Below, one piece after another: positions 23,371 to 31,859 of a stretch of DNA of 64,000 nt. This DNA comes from Actinomycetospora chibensis. GTDB lineage: Bacteria > Actinomycetota > Actinomycetes > Mycobacteriales > Pseudonocardiaceae. The notes below the pieces were generated by a model. It was not told where the DNA came from. It searched no databases and saw nothing but the letters and a program-made list of their open reading frames with translations. Each line of letters starts with the position of its first letter. Positions within the stretch are counted from its first letter, which is position 1. The position numbers and the translations under genes were made by a program. Where the stretch lies: assembly GCF_028737215.1 (NCBI RefSeq), contig NZ_JAQZAM010000003.1, forward strand, positions 310,001-374,000. The letters run 5' to 3'.

Positions 23371-24320
23371 GCACGCACGTCGTCGTCGGCGCCACCGGCG
23401 GGATCGGGCGGGCGGTGTGCGCCGACCTCGTCCGCCGCGGGCTGCCCGTCCGGGCCGTGACGCGGTCCGGCACCCCGGTCGAGGGCGCCGAGGCGGTCGC
23501 CGCCGACGCCGGAGACGCCGCCGCGATGCGGGACGTCTGCCGCGACGCGGCCGTCGTCCACCACTGCGTGAACCCGCCGTTCGCCACCTGGCGGGCCGCG
23601 TTCCCGGCGGCCACCCGGGCGCTGCTCGCGGCCGCGGGCGCGGCGGGGGCGCGGCTGGTGTTCGCCGACGACACCTGGATGTACGGCCGGGTCGACGCCC
23701 CGATGCGGGAGGACACGACCGTCGCGCCGGTGTCGTCGAAGGGGGTCCTGCGGGCCTGGCTCGCCGAGATGGTGCTGGCCGCGCACGCCCGCGGCGAGGT
23801 CGAGACCGTGATCGGGCGTGCGCCGGAACTCTGGGGGCCGGGCGTGCGCTCGCTCCTGGCCGGCGGGGTCTTCGGCGAGGCCGCGCAGGGCCGGACGGTC
23901 CGCTGGCCGGGCGATCCCGACCTCCCGATGACCGCCGGCTACACCCCCGACGTCGGGGCCGCGCTCGTCGAGCTGTCTCTCGCCCCGGCGAGCGCCACCG
24001 GACGCGTCTGGCACACGCCGGTCCCGCCGGCGATCACCGGCCGCCAGTTCGTCGAGCGCGTCTTCGTGGCCGCGGGCCACGAGCCCCGGGTCGGCCGGAT
24101 CACCCCGGCGATGGTCGCGGTGATGCGCCTCGTCTCCCCGCTCGCGCGCGAGGGCGCGGAGCTGCTCTACCAGTTCGAGCAGCCGTTCCTCGTCGACGAC
24201 TCCGCGTTCCGCGCCTCGTTCACCACTCGCGCGACCGACTGGGACGACGGCATCGCCGCGACCCTCGCCTGGTACCGCGCCGACCCCGACCGCACCCGCC
24301 GGCGGCTGGTGCCGGCCTGA
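23367..24320 (+). CDS. NAD-dependent epimerase/dehydratase-like protein
   Basis: 317 residues, extended-SDR type. Rossmann motif VVVGATGGIGRAV at the N-terminus; later part has RAPELWGPG and YTPDVGAAL, typical of epimerase-family proteins. The canonical YxxxK is not obvious (VSSKGVLRAW may supply the Lys), so it may be catalytically atypical. ATG 23367 overlaps the monooxygenase stop by 4 nt, linking it to the same TetR-controlled pathway. Confidence 0.82.
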   Translation: MSTHVVVGATGGIGRAVCADLVRRGLPVRAVTRSGTPVEGAEAVAADAGDAAAMRDVCRDAAVVHHCVNPPFATWRAAFPAATRALLAAAGAAGARLVFADDTWMYGRVDAPMREDTTVAPVSSKGVLRAWLAEMVLAAHARGEVETVIGRAPELWGPGVRSLLAGGVFGEAAQGRTVRWPGDPDLPMTAGYTPDVGAALVELSLAPASATGRVWHTPVPPAITGRQFVERVFVAAGHEPRVGRITPAMVAVMRLVSPLAREGAELLYQFEQPFLVDDSAFRASFTTRATDWDDGIAATLAWYRADPDRTRRRLVPA

Positions 24321-24358
24321 GTTCCCCGGGCTGAGTCACCAGCCGGGGAGGGGGGAGA

Positions 24359-25423
24359 ATGTCTCCGGTGAGCACGCCCCTGGTCCTCGGCATCGAGACG
24401 TCCTGCGACGAGACCGGGGTGGGCCTGGTCTCGGGCGGGGTGCTCCTCGGCGACGCGCTGGCGTCGAGCATGGAGGAGCACGCGCGCTTCGGCGGCGTCG
24501 TGCCGGAGGTCGCGGCGCGGGCGCACCTCGAGGCGATGGCGCCGATGGTGCGCACGGCCCTGCAGCGCGCCCAGGTCGACCTCGCCGACGTCACCGCGGT
24601 CGCCGTCACCGCGGGGCCCGGTCTGAGCCCGGCGCTGCAGGTCGGGCTGGCGGCGGGGAAGGCGTACGCGCTGGCCGCCGGGGTGCCGCTCTACGCCGTG
24701 CACCACCTCGCGGGGCACGCGGCGGTCGACGTGCTCGACCACGGCCCGCTGCCCGAGCGCTGCGTCGCGCTCATCGTGTCCGGCGGGCACACGTCGCTGC
24801 TCAGCGTCGGCGACCTGGCGCGCGACGAGATCGTGCACCTCGGCGACACCGTCGACGACGCCGCGGGCGAGGCGTTCGACAAGGTCGCGCGCCTGATCGG
24901 CCTGCCCTACCCGGGCGGTCCGGCGATCGACCGCGCCGCCCGCGACGGCGACCCGCACGCGATCGCGTTCCCGCGCCCGCTCACCGGCCCGTCCGACCCG
25001 CCGTGGACGTTCTCGTTCTCGGGGCTCAAGACCGCCGTCGCCCGGTGGGTCGAGGCGCACGACGGGACCGTGCCCGTGCCCGACGTCGCGGCGTCGTTCC
25101 AGGAGGCGGTGGCGGACACCCTCGCCCGCAAGGCCGTCGCCGCCTGCGCCGACCAGGGCGCCGACATCCTGCTCATGGTCGGCGGGGTCGCGGCGAACTC
25201 CCGCGTGCGCGCGCTGATGGAACAGCGGTGCGCCGCCGCCGGCCTCACCCTGCGGGTCCCGCCGATCCGGCTGTGCACGGACAACGGCGCGATGATCGCC
25301 GCCCTCGGTGACCTGCTGGTGCGCGCCGACGTCGAGCCCGACCCCCTGGACGTGGCCGCCGACCCCCGGGCCCGGCTGACGGGGGCGTTGCTGCACGGGA
25401 CACGGGCGTTACCCGTGGCGTGA
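24359..25423 (+). CDS. tsaD: tRNA N6-adenosine threonylcarbamoyltransferase TsaD
   Basis: 354 residues, ASKHA-fold enzyme that transfers threonylcarbamoyl to A37 of ANN-decoding tRNAs with TsaB (and TsaE). Seen: [14 protein letters not shown] at the start, metal-binding HHLAGHA near 117, [18 protein letters not shown], and [10 protein letters not shown] near the C-terminus. GGGGGAGA precedes ATG 24359. In many actinobacteria tsaD follows tsaE-tsaB-rimI; none of these is present here, so the locus is separated. Confidence 0.96.
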   Translation: MSPVSTPLVLGIETSCDETGVGLVSGGVLLGDALASSMEEHARFGGVVPEVAARAHLEAMAPMVRTALQRAQVDLADVTAVAVTAGPGLSPALQVGLAAGKAYALAAGVPLYAVHHLAGHAAVDVLDHGPLPERCVALIVSGGHTSLLSVGDLARDEIVHLGDTVDDAAGEAFDKVARLIGLPYPGGPAIDRAARDGDPHAIAFPRPLTGPSDPPWTFSFSGLKTAVARWVEAHDGTVPVPDVAASFQEAVADTLARKAVAACADQGADILLMVGGVAANSRVRALMEQRCAAAGLTLRVPPIRLCTDNGAMIAALGDLLVRADVEPDPLDVAADPRARLTGALLHGTRALPVA

Positions 25424-25447
25424 ACGCGAGCTGTCGGAACGCTCACG

Positions 25448-25690
25448 TTGTCGATCGCGGCGGGCCCCGGTACCCGTGGAGGGGTGCCCGGATTCCGCGC
25501 CGTCCTCGACGCCGAGCGCTTCCCGCTGCGGCGGTGGCAGGTGCTCGCCGTCGCCGACGACTACGGCGTCGACCCGCGGACGCGCACGAAGCTCGAGCAG
25601 ATCCCCGACCGGCCCTACGTCGACGCCGGCGAGGTCATGATCGCCCTGTCGATGACGCCGACCCACCTGGCGTCGCGCACCCCGCTGTAA
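25448..25690 (+). CDS. small DUF2795-like protein
   Basis: 80 residues from TTG 25448, or 68 from GTG 25484. The core FPLRRWQVLAVADDYGVDP and the following helix (DAGEVMIALS) match the compact helical DUF2795-type pattern seen in actinobacteria. Function unknown. It ends 4 nt before the convergent PP2C phosphatase gene. Confidence 0.6.
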   Translation: MSIAAGPGTRGGVPGFRAVLDAERFPLRRWQVLAVADDYGVDPRTRTKLEQIPDRPYVDAGEVMIALSMTPTHLASRTPL

Positions 25691-25694
25691 CCGC

Positions 25695-26645
25695 TCAGGT
25701 GCCGGGGGCCGGGCCGACCGTGAGCAGGACGGCGGTGGCGTTGTCGTGCCCACCGTCGTCGAGGGCCGCGTCGACGAGGGCCAGCGCGCCCGCGTGCACG
25801 CCGTCCGCGTCGGTGGGCGTCGACGCCGACGGCAGGGCCGCGGCGAGGACGGCGGGGTCGGGCAGGTGGTTCCACACCCCGTCGCTGCACAGCAGCAGGA
25901 CACCGGTGTCGTCGAGCACCCAGCTGCGGTGGCGGGCGACAACGTCCGGGGCGTCGGCGGCGAGCCAGCGGGTGATGACGTGCGCGCGCGGGTCCGACAG
26001 GGCGTCCTGGGCGCCGACGACGCCGGCGGCCACCATCTCGGCGGCCCACGAGTCGTCCTCGGTGAGCACCGCCGAGTCCTCGGGCGTCGCGGGGCAGAGC
26101 CAGTAGGCACGGCTGTCGCCGACCCAGCTCACCACCGCGCGTTCGGTGTCGAGCACGGCCGCGACGTAGGTGCACGCCGGGGCCTGCCCGGCGCCCGGCG
26201 CGAGCGCCGCGACGGCCCGGCGCGCGGCGTCGGCCGTGGTCGCGGCGGCCTCGTCGAGGTCCTGCCCGCCGGCCAGCGCCTCCCGGCCGGCAGCCACGGC
26301 CACGTCGCAGGCCGCGCGCGAGGCCGTGGCCCCGCCGGGCACGGAGGCGACCCCGTCGCACACCACGGCGACGACCACGTCGCCGGCGTCGGTGGCCACG
26401 CGGACCAGGTCGAACGCGTCCTCGTTGCGCCGGCGGCGGTGTCCGCGGTCGGTGACGCCGGCCCCCAGCACGATCAGGGCGGCGGTCCCCGCCTCGGGGC
26501 TCTCGAGGACGTCCTCGGCGTGCTCGACGCCGGCGGGACGGCGCCCGCAGGCCTCGCAGCGCGCGTCCTCTCCGGTGGTGGGCTCGCCGCAGGCTCCGCA
26601 GGACACGGAGGGCGAGACGGACGCGGGCTCGATCGGCACGGGCAC
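25695..26645 (-). CDS. PP2C-family Ser/Thr phosphatase with N-terminal zinc ribbon
   Basis: 316 residues. Residues about 16-40 hold a CxxC pair (CGACG, CEACG), a zinc ribbon. The PP2C domain (about 57-312) keeps the metal and catalytic motifs RRNEDAF, VVCDGVAS, WVGDSRAY, LLCSDGVW and GGHDNATAV, so it should be active on phospho-Ser/Thr. No membrane segment. The ribbon could bind a partner or sense redox. It sits on the same strand as the PemK-like gene and the Ser/Thr kinase, a plausible kinase-phosphatase pair. Confidence 0.9.
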   Translation of the reverse strand: MPVPIEPASVSPSVSCGACGEPTTGEDARCEACGRRPAGVEHAEDVLESPEAGTAALIVLGAGVTDRGHRRRRNEDAFDLVRVATDAGDVVVAVVCDGVASVPGGATASRAACDVAVAAGREALAGGQDLDEAAATTADAARRAVAALAPGAGQAPACTYVAAVLDTERAVVSWVGDSRAYWLCPATPEDSAVLTEDDSWAAEMVAAGVVGAQDALSDPRAHVITRWLAADAPDVVARHRSWVLDDTGVLLLCSDGVWNHLPDPAVLAAALPSASTPTDADGVHAGALALVDAALDDGGHDNATAVLLTVGPAPGT

Positions 26646-26755
26646 TCCTTACACCCTCGGGCCCGGCCGAGCAGCCGCGACGCGGTGACGGAGGACGAAC
26701 GAAACCCGGAGAGGTCGCCGGGTCGGTGGCTGGAGGGTAGCTGTTCGTCGCGGAG

Positions 26756-27295
26756 TCAGCGCCAGCCGTAGCCGCTGCGCAGCTCGTCCGCCACGTGCTC
26801 GAACGCCCGGGCGGGCATGATCGCGCCCTCGCGCCGGATGCCGTCCTCCGGGATCTCCAGGACGCGGTCGAGGCGGACGAAGGACTCGCGGCCCTCGCGG
26901 TCCCACGGTCCCGACCCGACGCTCAGCCAGTGCGCGTCGTCGCGGCGGTGGTCCTGGCTCGAGAGCATCAGGCCGAGCAGGTCGCCGCCCTGAGCGCGGG
27001 CGACGACGAGCACGGGACGGTCCTTGCCCTGCGAGGCGTCCTCCTCGTAGGGCACCCAGGTCCACACGACCTCGCCCGGATCGGCGGCACCGTCGAGGTC
27101 GGGCTGGTACGCGATCGCACCGGCCTGCTCGTTCGCCGGTGCGGTCCGCACACCGCTCGCGGGCGACGGTCCCGGCCGGCCCTGCTCCCGGCCCTGCTCC
27201 CGGCCCTGCTGCCGGTTCTGGCCGTCCGTCTGCTTGTTCAGCAGGTCCAGCCCGGCCTGCAGCGCCCGCCCCACGAGGTCCCGGAATCCCGCCAT
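26756..27295 (-). CDS. PemK/MazF-like protein with Gln-rich N-terminal linker
   Basis: 179 residues from ATG 27295 (ATG 27307 adds four). The C-terminal part (about 73-175: GEVVWTWVPYEEDASQGKDRP in pieces, VLVVARAQGG, LSSQDH, SFVRLDRVLEIP) has the MazF/PemK barrel pattern, in which WVPY and the RP-VLVV strand are typical. Residues about 20-45 are low-complexity with GREQ repeats, unlike classic toxins. No antitoxin gene is adjacent, so it may be a non-toxic PemK-like regulator. The N-terminal helix is amphipathic. Confidence 0.7.
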   Translation of the reverse strand: MAGFRDLVGRALQAGLDLLNKQTDGQNRQQGREQGREQGRPGPSPASGVRTAPANEQAGAIAYQPDLDGAADPGEVVWTWVPYEEDASQGKDRPVLVVARAQGGDLLGLMLSSQDHRRDDAHWLSVGSGPWDREGRESFVRLDRVLEIPEDGIRREGAIMPARAFEHVADELRSGYGWR

Positions 27296-27347
27296 GGGGA
27301 TCAGCATGCCGCGTCGGTCCGCCGGCGCTCTGGCAGGGTCCGGCCGC

Positions 27348-27467
27348 ATGACCTGCTGCGCTCGCCGCCAGGTGCTCGCCGCCCGCCGCGAGCCGGGCGT
27401 CAACCCCGAGGTGGCCGACCGGGTGCTGCGACGCCTCGAGTTCCGGTCGCTGGCCTCGCTGCGTTGA
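27348..27467 (+). CDS. short hypothetical protein, 39 residues
   Basis: Basic peptide beginning MTCCARRQVLAARREPG and ending in a helix rich in Arg and Leu. It has a CC pair, sits between two minus-strand genes and has no strong ribosome site (GCAGGG is about 10 nt upstream). Codon third positions are G/C-rich as in real genes. Low to moderate confidence. Confidence 0.35.
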   Translation: MTCCARRQVLAARREPGVNPEVADRVLRRLEFRSLASLR

Positions 27468-27488
27468 AGGTCGGTCGGAGGGGGTCAG

Positions 27489-29312
27489 TCAGCGGCTGCC
27501 GAGCACCCCGCCGAGTGCCTCGACCGCCGGGTCGGTGCGGGCGGCCGCGCGCTTGGGCGCCGTCGGGCTCGTGGTGGTGCTCGACGGCCCGTCGCTGCTC
27601 GCCCCGGTTCGGGACGTCGGGTTGCCGGGCGCCCGGTTGCCAGACCCCAGGTTGCCGGACGCCAGGTTGCCGGACGCCAGGTTGCTGCTCGTCGCGTCGA
27701 CGCCGGTGGTCGACGACGGCGCTGCATTCGACGTGGTGCTGTTCGACGTGGTGCTGTTCGACGAGGTGCTGCTCGACGTGCTGCTCGACGAGGGCGCCGG
27801 GCCGGTGGTCGACGACGTCCCTGTGGGGAGGGCGAGCGACACCGACGGCAGCGGCAGACCGGGAGCGAGCGACGGCGGCGACGGCTCGGTGCTCTCGCTC
27901 GGCTCCGACGACGGCGTCTCCGGGGTCGTCTCCCGGGTCGGCTCGGGGGAGGTCTCCGTGGTGGGCGCGGCCGACGTGGACCGGCGGGGCGCGGAGGACT
28001 CCGCGCCTCCGTCGGTCGAGGTGGTCGCGGCGGCGCGCTGCGACGCGCTCGAGCCGCGGCGCACCGTCACCGGCTCGTCCTCGCCGCGGGAGCCCCGGCT
28101 CTCGTCACGCACCTCGGACCCACCCGACCCGCGGCCGACCAGCGACCCAGGGCCGGGGTCGGCCACGATCTCCGCGGTCGGCGGGGCCAGGGTGGCCGCC
28201 GGCGCGCCGGACGCGGCGACGCCGTCGACGGTCCAGGCCGAGGCCACGACGACGCCGCCGGCGAGCAGGACGGCCGCGGCCACCGAGGCGGCGACGACAA
28301 GACCACCGGACCGGGCGAGCACGGGGCGGGGCTCGCGGCCCGGGGTTTCGTGCGGGGCCGCGGCGCCCGCCGTCGCGAAGGTGTCCGTGGTGGCGGACGT
28401 GTCGGTCGTGGCGGGGACGAGGCCGGACAGACCGAGCCCGGCGAACGGCAGGGGCGCGCCGTTGGCGGGGAGCGTCTCCGCGGCGAGCGCGGCCCGGCGC
28501 AGGCCGATGCACACGTTCTCGGCGGGCGGGCGGTGGGCCGGATCGTCCGCGGTCATCGCCTCGAGGAGCGTCACGATCTCGAAGTCGAGGCCCTCGGGGA
28601 CCTCGGGACGGCGCTCCAGGCGCTCGCGGGCGGCGGCCAGGGGAGCGCCCTCGTACGCCGGGCGTCCCGTGAGCGCCTCGATCATCACGAGGCCCAGGGC
28701 GTAGACGTCGGCGGGCGGGCCGACGGTCTCCCCGCGGACCTGCTCGGGGGCGAGGTAGGGCGCCGAGCCGACGACGATGCCGGTGTCGGTGATGCGCGGG
28801 GCGTCGGCGACGAAGGCGACACCGAAGTCGGACAGGTGCGCCCGCCCGTCGCTGTCGAAGAGGACGTTGCGGGGGGTCACGTCGCGATGCAGGACGCCCG
28901 CCCGGTGCACGTGACCGAGCGCGTCGGCCACCGCTGCCACCGCCAGCAGCGTCTCGGCGACCGGGAGCGGGCCGTCGGCGAGCCGGTCGGCCAGGTTGCC
29001 GCCCTCGAGCAGCGCCATCACCACGAACGCCCGGCCGTTGACGCCGCCGACGTCGTAGACGGGCACGAGGTTCGGGTGGTCCATCGACGCGGTGAGCGAG
29101 ACCTCGCGCTCGATGCGCGGGTCGTCGGCCACCGGAAAGATCTTGACGGCGGCGTCTCGGTCGAGGAGGAGATCGTGGGCTCGGTAGACCTCGGAGCAGG
29201 TGCCCCGGCCGATCAGCTCACCGAGGGTGAAGCGTTGCCCGAGACGCTCGGGCAGCGGGCCCGGAGCCGACGTCGGCACGGGCGGAGGCATGGACGGATC
29301 CGACTGGTCCAT
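27489..29312 (-). CDS. membrane-anchored Ser/Thr protein kinase (PASTA-less)
   Basis: 607 residues. Kinase domain about 28-275 with Lys57 (AAVKIF), the catalytic loop HRDVTPRN (Asp144, Asn149), DFG (Asp162) and APEQ. The catalytic-loop Lys usual in Ser/Thr kinases is Thr146 here, and the Gly loop reads GRGTCS without its last Gly. One transmembrane helix at about 335-360 (VVAASVAAAVLLAGGVVVA) leads to an extracytoplasmic Ser/Thr-rich tail of about 245 residues with SNLASGN-type repeats and no PASTA domains. The tail resembles a wall-spanning stalk. Opposite strand to a MerR-like regulator. Confidence 0.9.
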   Translation of the reverse strand: MDQSDPSMPPPVPTSAPGPLPERLGQRFTLGELIGRGTCSEVYRAHDLLLDRDAAVKIFPVADDPRIEREVSLTASMDHPNLVPVYDVGGVNGRAFVVMALLEGGNLADRLADGPLPVAETLLAVAAVADALGHVHRAGVLHRDVTPRNVLFDSDGRAHLSDFGVAFVADAPRITDTGIVVGSAPYLAPEQVRGETVGPPADVYALGLVMIEALTGRPAYEGAPLAAARERLERRPEVPEGLDFEIVTLLEAMTADDPAHRPPAENVCIGLRRAALAAETLPANGAPLPFAGLGLSGLVPATTDTSATTDTFATAGAAAPHETPGREPRPVLARSGGLVVAASVAAAVLLAGGVVVASAWTVDGVAASGAPAATLAPPTAEIVADPGPGSLVGRGSGGSEVRDESRGSRGEDEPVTVRRGSSASQRAAATTSTDGGAESSAPRRSTSAAPTTETSPEPTRETTPETPSSEPSESTEPSPPSLAPGLPLPSVSLALPTGTSSTTGPAPSSSSTSSSTSSNSTTSNSTTSNAAPSSTTGVDATSSNLASGNLASGNLGSGNRAPGNPTSRTGASSDGPSSTTTSPTAPKRAAARTDPAVEALGGVLGSR

Positions 29313-29487
29313 CCTCCACCCCCCCTACTCGACACCGAGTCCCATCCTTCCACCACGCATACCCGGATCGGGCCACATCGACATACCGACTCCACGAATT
29401 CGGGTGATCGTGGGCACCCCGTCGTCCGACCGTCGCCGGCGGACCACTCCCTCCGGGTGACATGCCCTGCTCGCGCGTCCCGGAGCG

Positions 29488-29516
29488 TTGACAGAAATTG
29501 CAGTGCCGAGTAGAAC
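29488..29516 (+). promoter_or_regulatory. consensus sigma-70 promoter for the MerR-like/Cys-rich gene pair
   Basis: TTGACA (29488-29493), 17-nt spacer, TAGAAC (29511-29516). This is the closest match to the housekeeping consensus in the window. It lies about 28 nt before GTG 29544 and in the kinase-regulator intergenic region (29313-29543). Confidence 0.75.
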
Positions 29517-29543
29517 TTCGGGACGTCCGCCCTGCGTACTGCG

Positions 29544-30065
29544 GTGCGGACGGACGTAGTGCACGACCTTGAGGACGCGACGGAAGCCGTGGGCGCCGAG
29601 AGCCTCGACGACGAGGAGACCCCCGCTCTGACCACCGGTCAGGCAGCGGAGCTCCTGGGTGTGAGGCAGGCGTTCCTCCGGAGTCTGGACGCGGGTCGCA
29701 TGGTCCGCCCGGATCGTTCCGCCGGCGGACACCGGCGCTGGTCGCGTCGGCAGCTGGCCCTCGCCGCCCGGATCCGCGAGCTCTTCGACGAGGGGCTGAC
29801 CCTCACCGCGGCTGCGATGGTCGTGTCGCTGCAGGACGAGGTGGCCCTGGTCACGCGCGAGCGGGATCAGGCCCACGACGAGCTCGATCGGGCCCGACGC
29901 GAACTGTCACGGGTCCGGGCTGAGCTCGTCGCGGCCCGGGGCGGGATCACGGCCCGCCCCGTGCCGTCCGCGCGTACCCACCGTGCGCGCGGGCCCGAAG
30001 TGCCCACGACCGCTCTTCGACCGCCCCTGCCGACCCCTCCACCTCAACGGACCTCCTCCACATGA
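29544..30065 (+). CDS. MerR-like helix-turn-helix protein with C-terminal coiled coil
   Basis: 173 residues. Winged-helix MerR-type domain at about 30-75 (TTGQAAELLGVRQAFLRSLDAG, split here; GGHRRWSRRQL), then helices and a long charged coiled coil at about 100-135 (ERDQAHDELDRARRELSRV), then a Pro/Arg-rich tail. No sensor cysteines. Likely a DNA-binding dimer. The start is uncertain: GTG 29544 or GTG 29559. Its stop overlaps the next start (ATGA), coupling it to the Cys-rich protein. Confidence 0.7.
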   Translation: MRTDVVHDLEDATEAVGAESLDDEETPALTTGQAAELLGVRQAFLRSLDAGRMVRPDRSAGGHRRWSRRQLALAARIRELFDEGLTLTAAAMVVSLQDEVALVTRERDQAHDELDRARRELSRVRAELVAARGGITARPVPSARTHRARGPEVPTTALRPPLPTPPPQRTSST

Positions 30066-30259
30066 AGCTCATCGACCACCGTCGGTCACACCGTCCCTTC
30101 CTCCGCGCCCCCATCCCGCCGTCCCTGGCCCGGGTCCCGCTCGTGGACCTCTGCAGCTGTCGGCACCCGCGCGAGTCGCACGAGCACTACTACCTCGGCG
30201 ACCACTGCGCCCAGTGCGAGTGCGCGCACTTCCGGCGCAGCGAGCCGGCACGCAGCTGA
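30062..30259 (+). CDS. small Cys/His-rich protein, likely zinc-binding
   Basis: 65 residues. Cys31, Cys33, His35, His40, His42, His48, Cys49, Cys52 and Cys54 are packed into 24 residues (CSCRHPRESH, then CAQCECAHF), enough for one or two zinc sites. Family not recognised by name. ATG 30062 overlaps the stop of the MerR-like gene, and a good hairpin terminator follows the stop by 8 nt, so the two genes form a closed operon. Confidence 0.75.
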   Translation: MKLIDHRRSHRPFLRAPIPPSLARVPLVDLCSCRHPRESHEHYYLGDHCAQCECAHFRRSEPARS

Positions 30260-30267
30260 GCTCCTCC

Positions 30268-30300
30268 CGGCCCCGTCACCCCCCGCGGGTGGCGGGGCCG
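30268..30300 (+). terminator. GC-rich hairpin terminator
   Basis: Arms of 13 nt (left CGGCCCCGTCACC) around a 7-nt loop, with one G-T wobble pair. It closes the MerR-like/Cys-rich operon. Confidence 0.7.
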
Positions 30301-30368
30301 CGTGCTGTCCGGCCGTGGTGAGAGCGGGGCCACGCGACCGCCGACGGGTCCGGCCGTCCGGCGACGCC

Positions 30369-30374
30369 TACTGT
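30369..30374 (+). promoter_or_regulatory. -10 hexamer for leaderless monooxygenase transcript
   Basis: TACTGT with 7 nt to GTG 30382. Overlaps the alternative start GTG 30373, which argues for 30382. Confidence 0.5.
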
Positions 30375-30381
30375 GGAGATC

Positions 30382-31737
30382 GTGGAGCGCACCGGGCGTG
30401 ACGGACCGCCACGGGCGCTCGTGGTCGGCGCCGGCGTCGCGGGGCTCGCCGCCGCCGCCTCGCTGGACCGCGCCGGCTGGACCGTCGACGTCTGCGAGCG
30501 CGCTCCCGCCCGGCGCACCGGCGGGTACTTCGTGCGGCTCGCGCCCGAGGGTCTCGCCGCCGCGGACCGCCTCGGTGTCTCCGGCGGGCTGCGCACCCGG
30601 CTGCCCGCCGACGGGATCATCACCGGGGTCGACGGCCGCGGGCGCACCGTCTCCCGGGTCGAGGCGTCGCTGGCGGACGACCCGCGCGCGCTGGCGCTGG
30701 TGCGCGGCGACCTCGAGGCCGCGCTCTGGGCGGCGCGTCCCGACGACGTGACGGTGCGCTTCGCCACCGCGCCCCGCCGGCTCGACCCGCGCCGGGACAC
30801 CGTCGACGTCGTGCTCGACGGATCCGAGGGCTCGACGCGCGAGCGCTTCGACCTCGTCGTCGGGGCCGACGGCGTGCGTTCGGCGGTCCGCGGGATGGTC
30901 TTCGGCCCCGACGAGCACTTCCGCCACGAGTTCGACCAGGTCGTGATCTCCGCGATCCTGCCGCGGCTGCCCGGCGAGCTGCGCGAGGGCGACTACGTCG
31001 TCCCCGCCGAGGTCGGTCGCACCGCGCACCTCATGGCCGTCGCGGAGCACGACCCCGTCGTCTTCTTCACCTTCCGGGCGGACCTGCTCGGGGTCGACGG
31101 CGCCGACGCCGCGTCCCGCGCGGCCCACGACCCGGTGGGCGCGCTGCGCCGGGTCTACGGCGACTTCGCGGGCCTCATGCCGGAGATCCTCGACGGCGTC
31201 GAGGAGGCCGGCACCACCCACGTCGACACCGTCGCCCAGATCCGCATCGGGTCGTGGCGGCGCGGCCGCGTCGTGCTCGTCGGCGACGCCGCGTGGTGCC
31301 CGACGCTCTACTCCGGCCAGGGCTCGGCGCTCGCGCTCGTGGGCGGCGAGACGCTGGGCACGCACCTCGCCGCGCACCCCGACGACCCGGAGGCCGGGCT
31401 CGCCGAGTGGGAGCAGGCCCACCGGCCCGCGGCGCTCGCGGCGGGCAGCGCGGCCCGCCGGTCACGCCACTTCTTCCTGCCCGGCAACCGCCTCGTGGCC
31501 GGCGTGCGCCGCGGCGCGCTGCGCGTCGCGTCGTGGCCGCCGGCCGGCCGGGTGCTGCACGCCCTGGCGTCCCGGGCGACGGGACCGGGCGGCCCCGGTC
31601 GACCGGGTGGCGCAGGCGACGACACCGGGATCGGCGCCCCCGTCGGCAGGGGACGGGCACCCGATCGGGGCGACGTTCACCCGACCGCCACGTCCGGGAC
31701 GCGTGCGATGGGGCCTCCTGCTCTGGGTCGCCCGTAA
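30382..31737 (+). CDS. FAD-dependent monooxygenase, PHBH-like
   Basis: 451 residues. FAD site ALVVGAGVAGLAAAASL at the N-terminus, VVGADGVRSAVRGM near 165, VVLVGDAAWCPTLYSGQGSA near 300. The change from the usual GDAAH to GDAAW is notable. Resembles TetX/aromatic-hydroxylase-type enzymes; the substrate is unknown. The last 60 residues are Gly/Pro/Arg-rich and read less like protein, though no earlier stop exists. The start is set by the -10 hexamer 7 nt upstream; no ribosome site is visible. Monocistronic. Confidence 0.85.
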   Translation: MERTGRDGPPRALVVGAGVAGLAAAASLDRAGWTVDVCERAPARRTGGYFVRLAPEGLAAADRLGVSGGLRTRLPADGIITGVDGRGRTVSRVEASLADDPRALALVRGDLEAALWAARPDDVTVRFATAPRRLDPRRDTVDVVLDGSEGSTRERFDLVVGADGVRSAVRGMVFGPDEHFRHEFDQVVISAILPRLPGELREGDYVVPAEVGRTAHLMAVAEHDPVVFFTFRADLLGVDGADAASRAAHDPVGALRRVYGDFAGLMPEILDGVEEAGTTHVDTVAQIRIGSWRRGRVVLVGDAAWCPTLYSGQGSALALVGGETLGTHLAAHPDDPEAGLAEWEQAHRPAALAAGSAARRSRHFFLPGNRLVAGVRRGALRVASWPPAGRVLHALASRATGPGGPGRPGGAGDDTGIGAPVGRGRAPDRGDVHPTATSGTRAMGPPALGRP

Positions 31738-31859
31738 GCTGGTCGCCGCCGGTGTCGGCGCTGGGCCGAGCGTGTGCCCCGGCGGAGACGTCGCGAGGCC
31801 CTCGACACCACGGGCGCCGACCCGCTCGCCCCCTCGACGAGAGGACGTCAGCCACCCTC

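Noticed and set aside
26756-27295. Complete MazEF-type toxin-antitoxin pair
   Set aside because: Only the PemK/MazF-like protein is recognisable; no antitoxin-like gene overlaps or abuts it, and it has a long low-complexity N-terminal linker.
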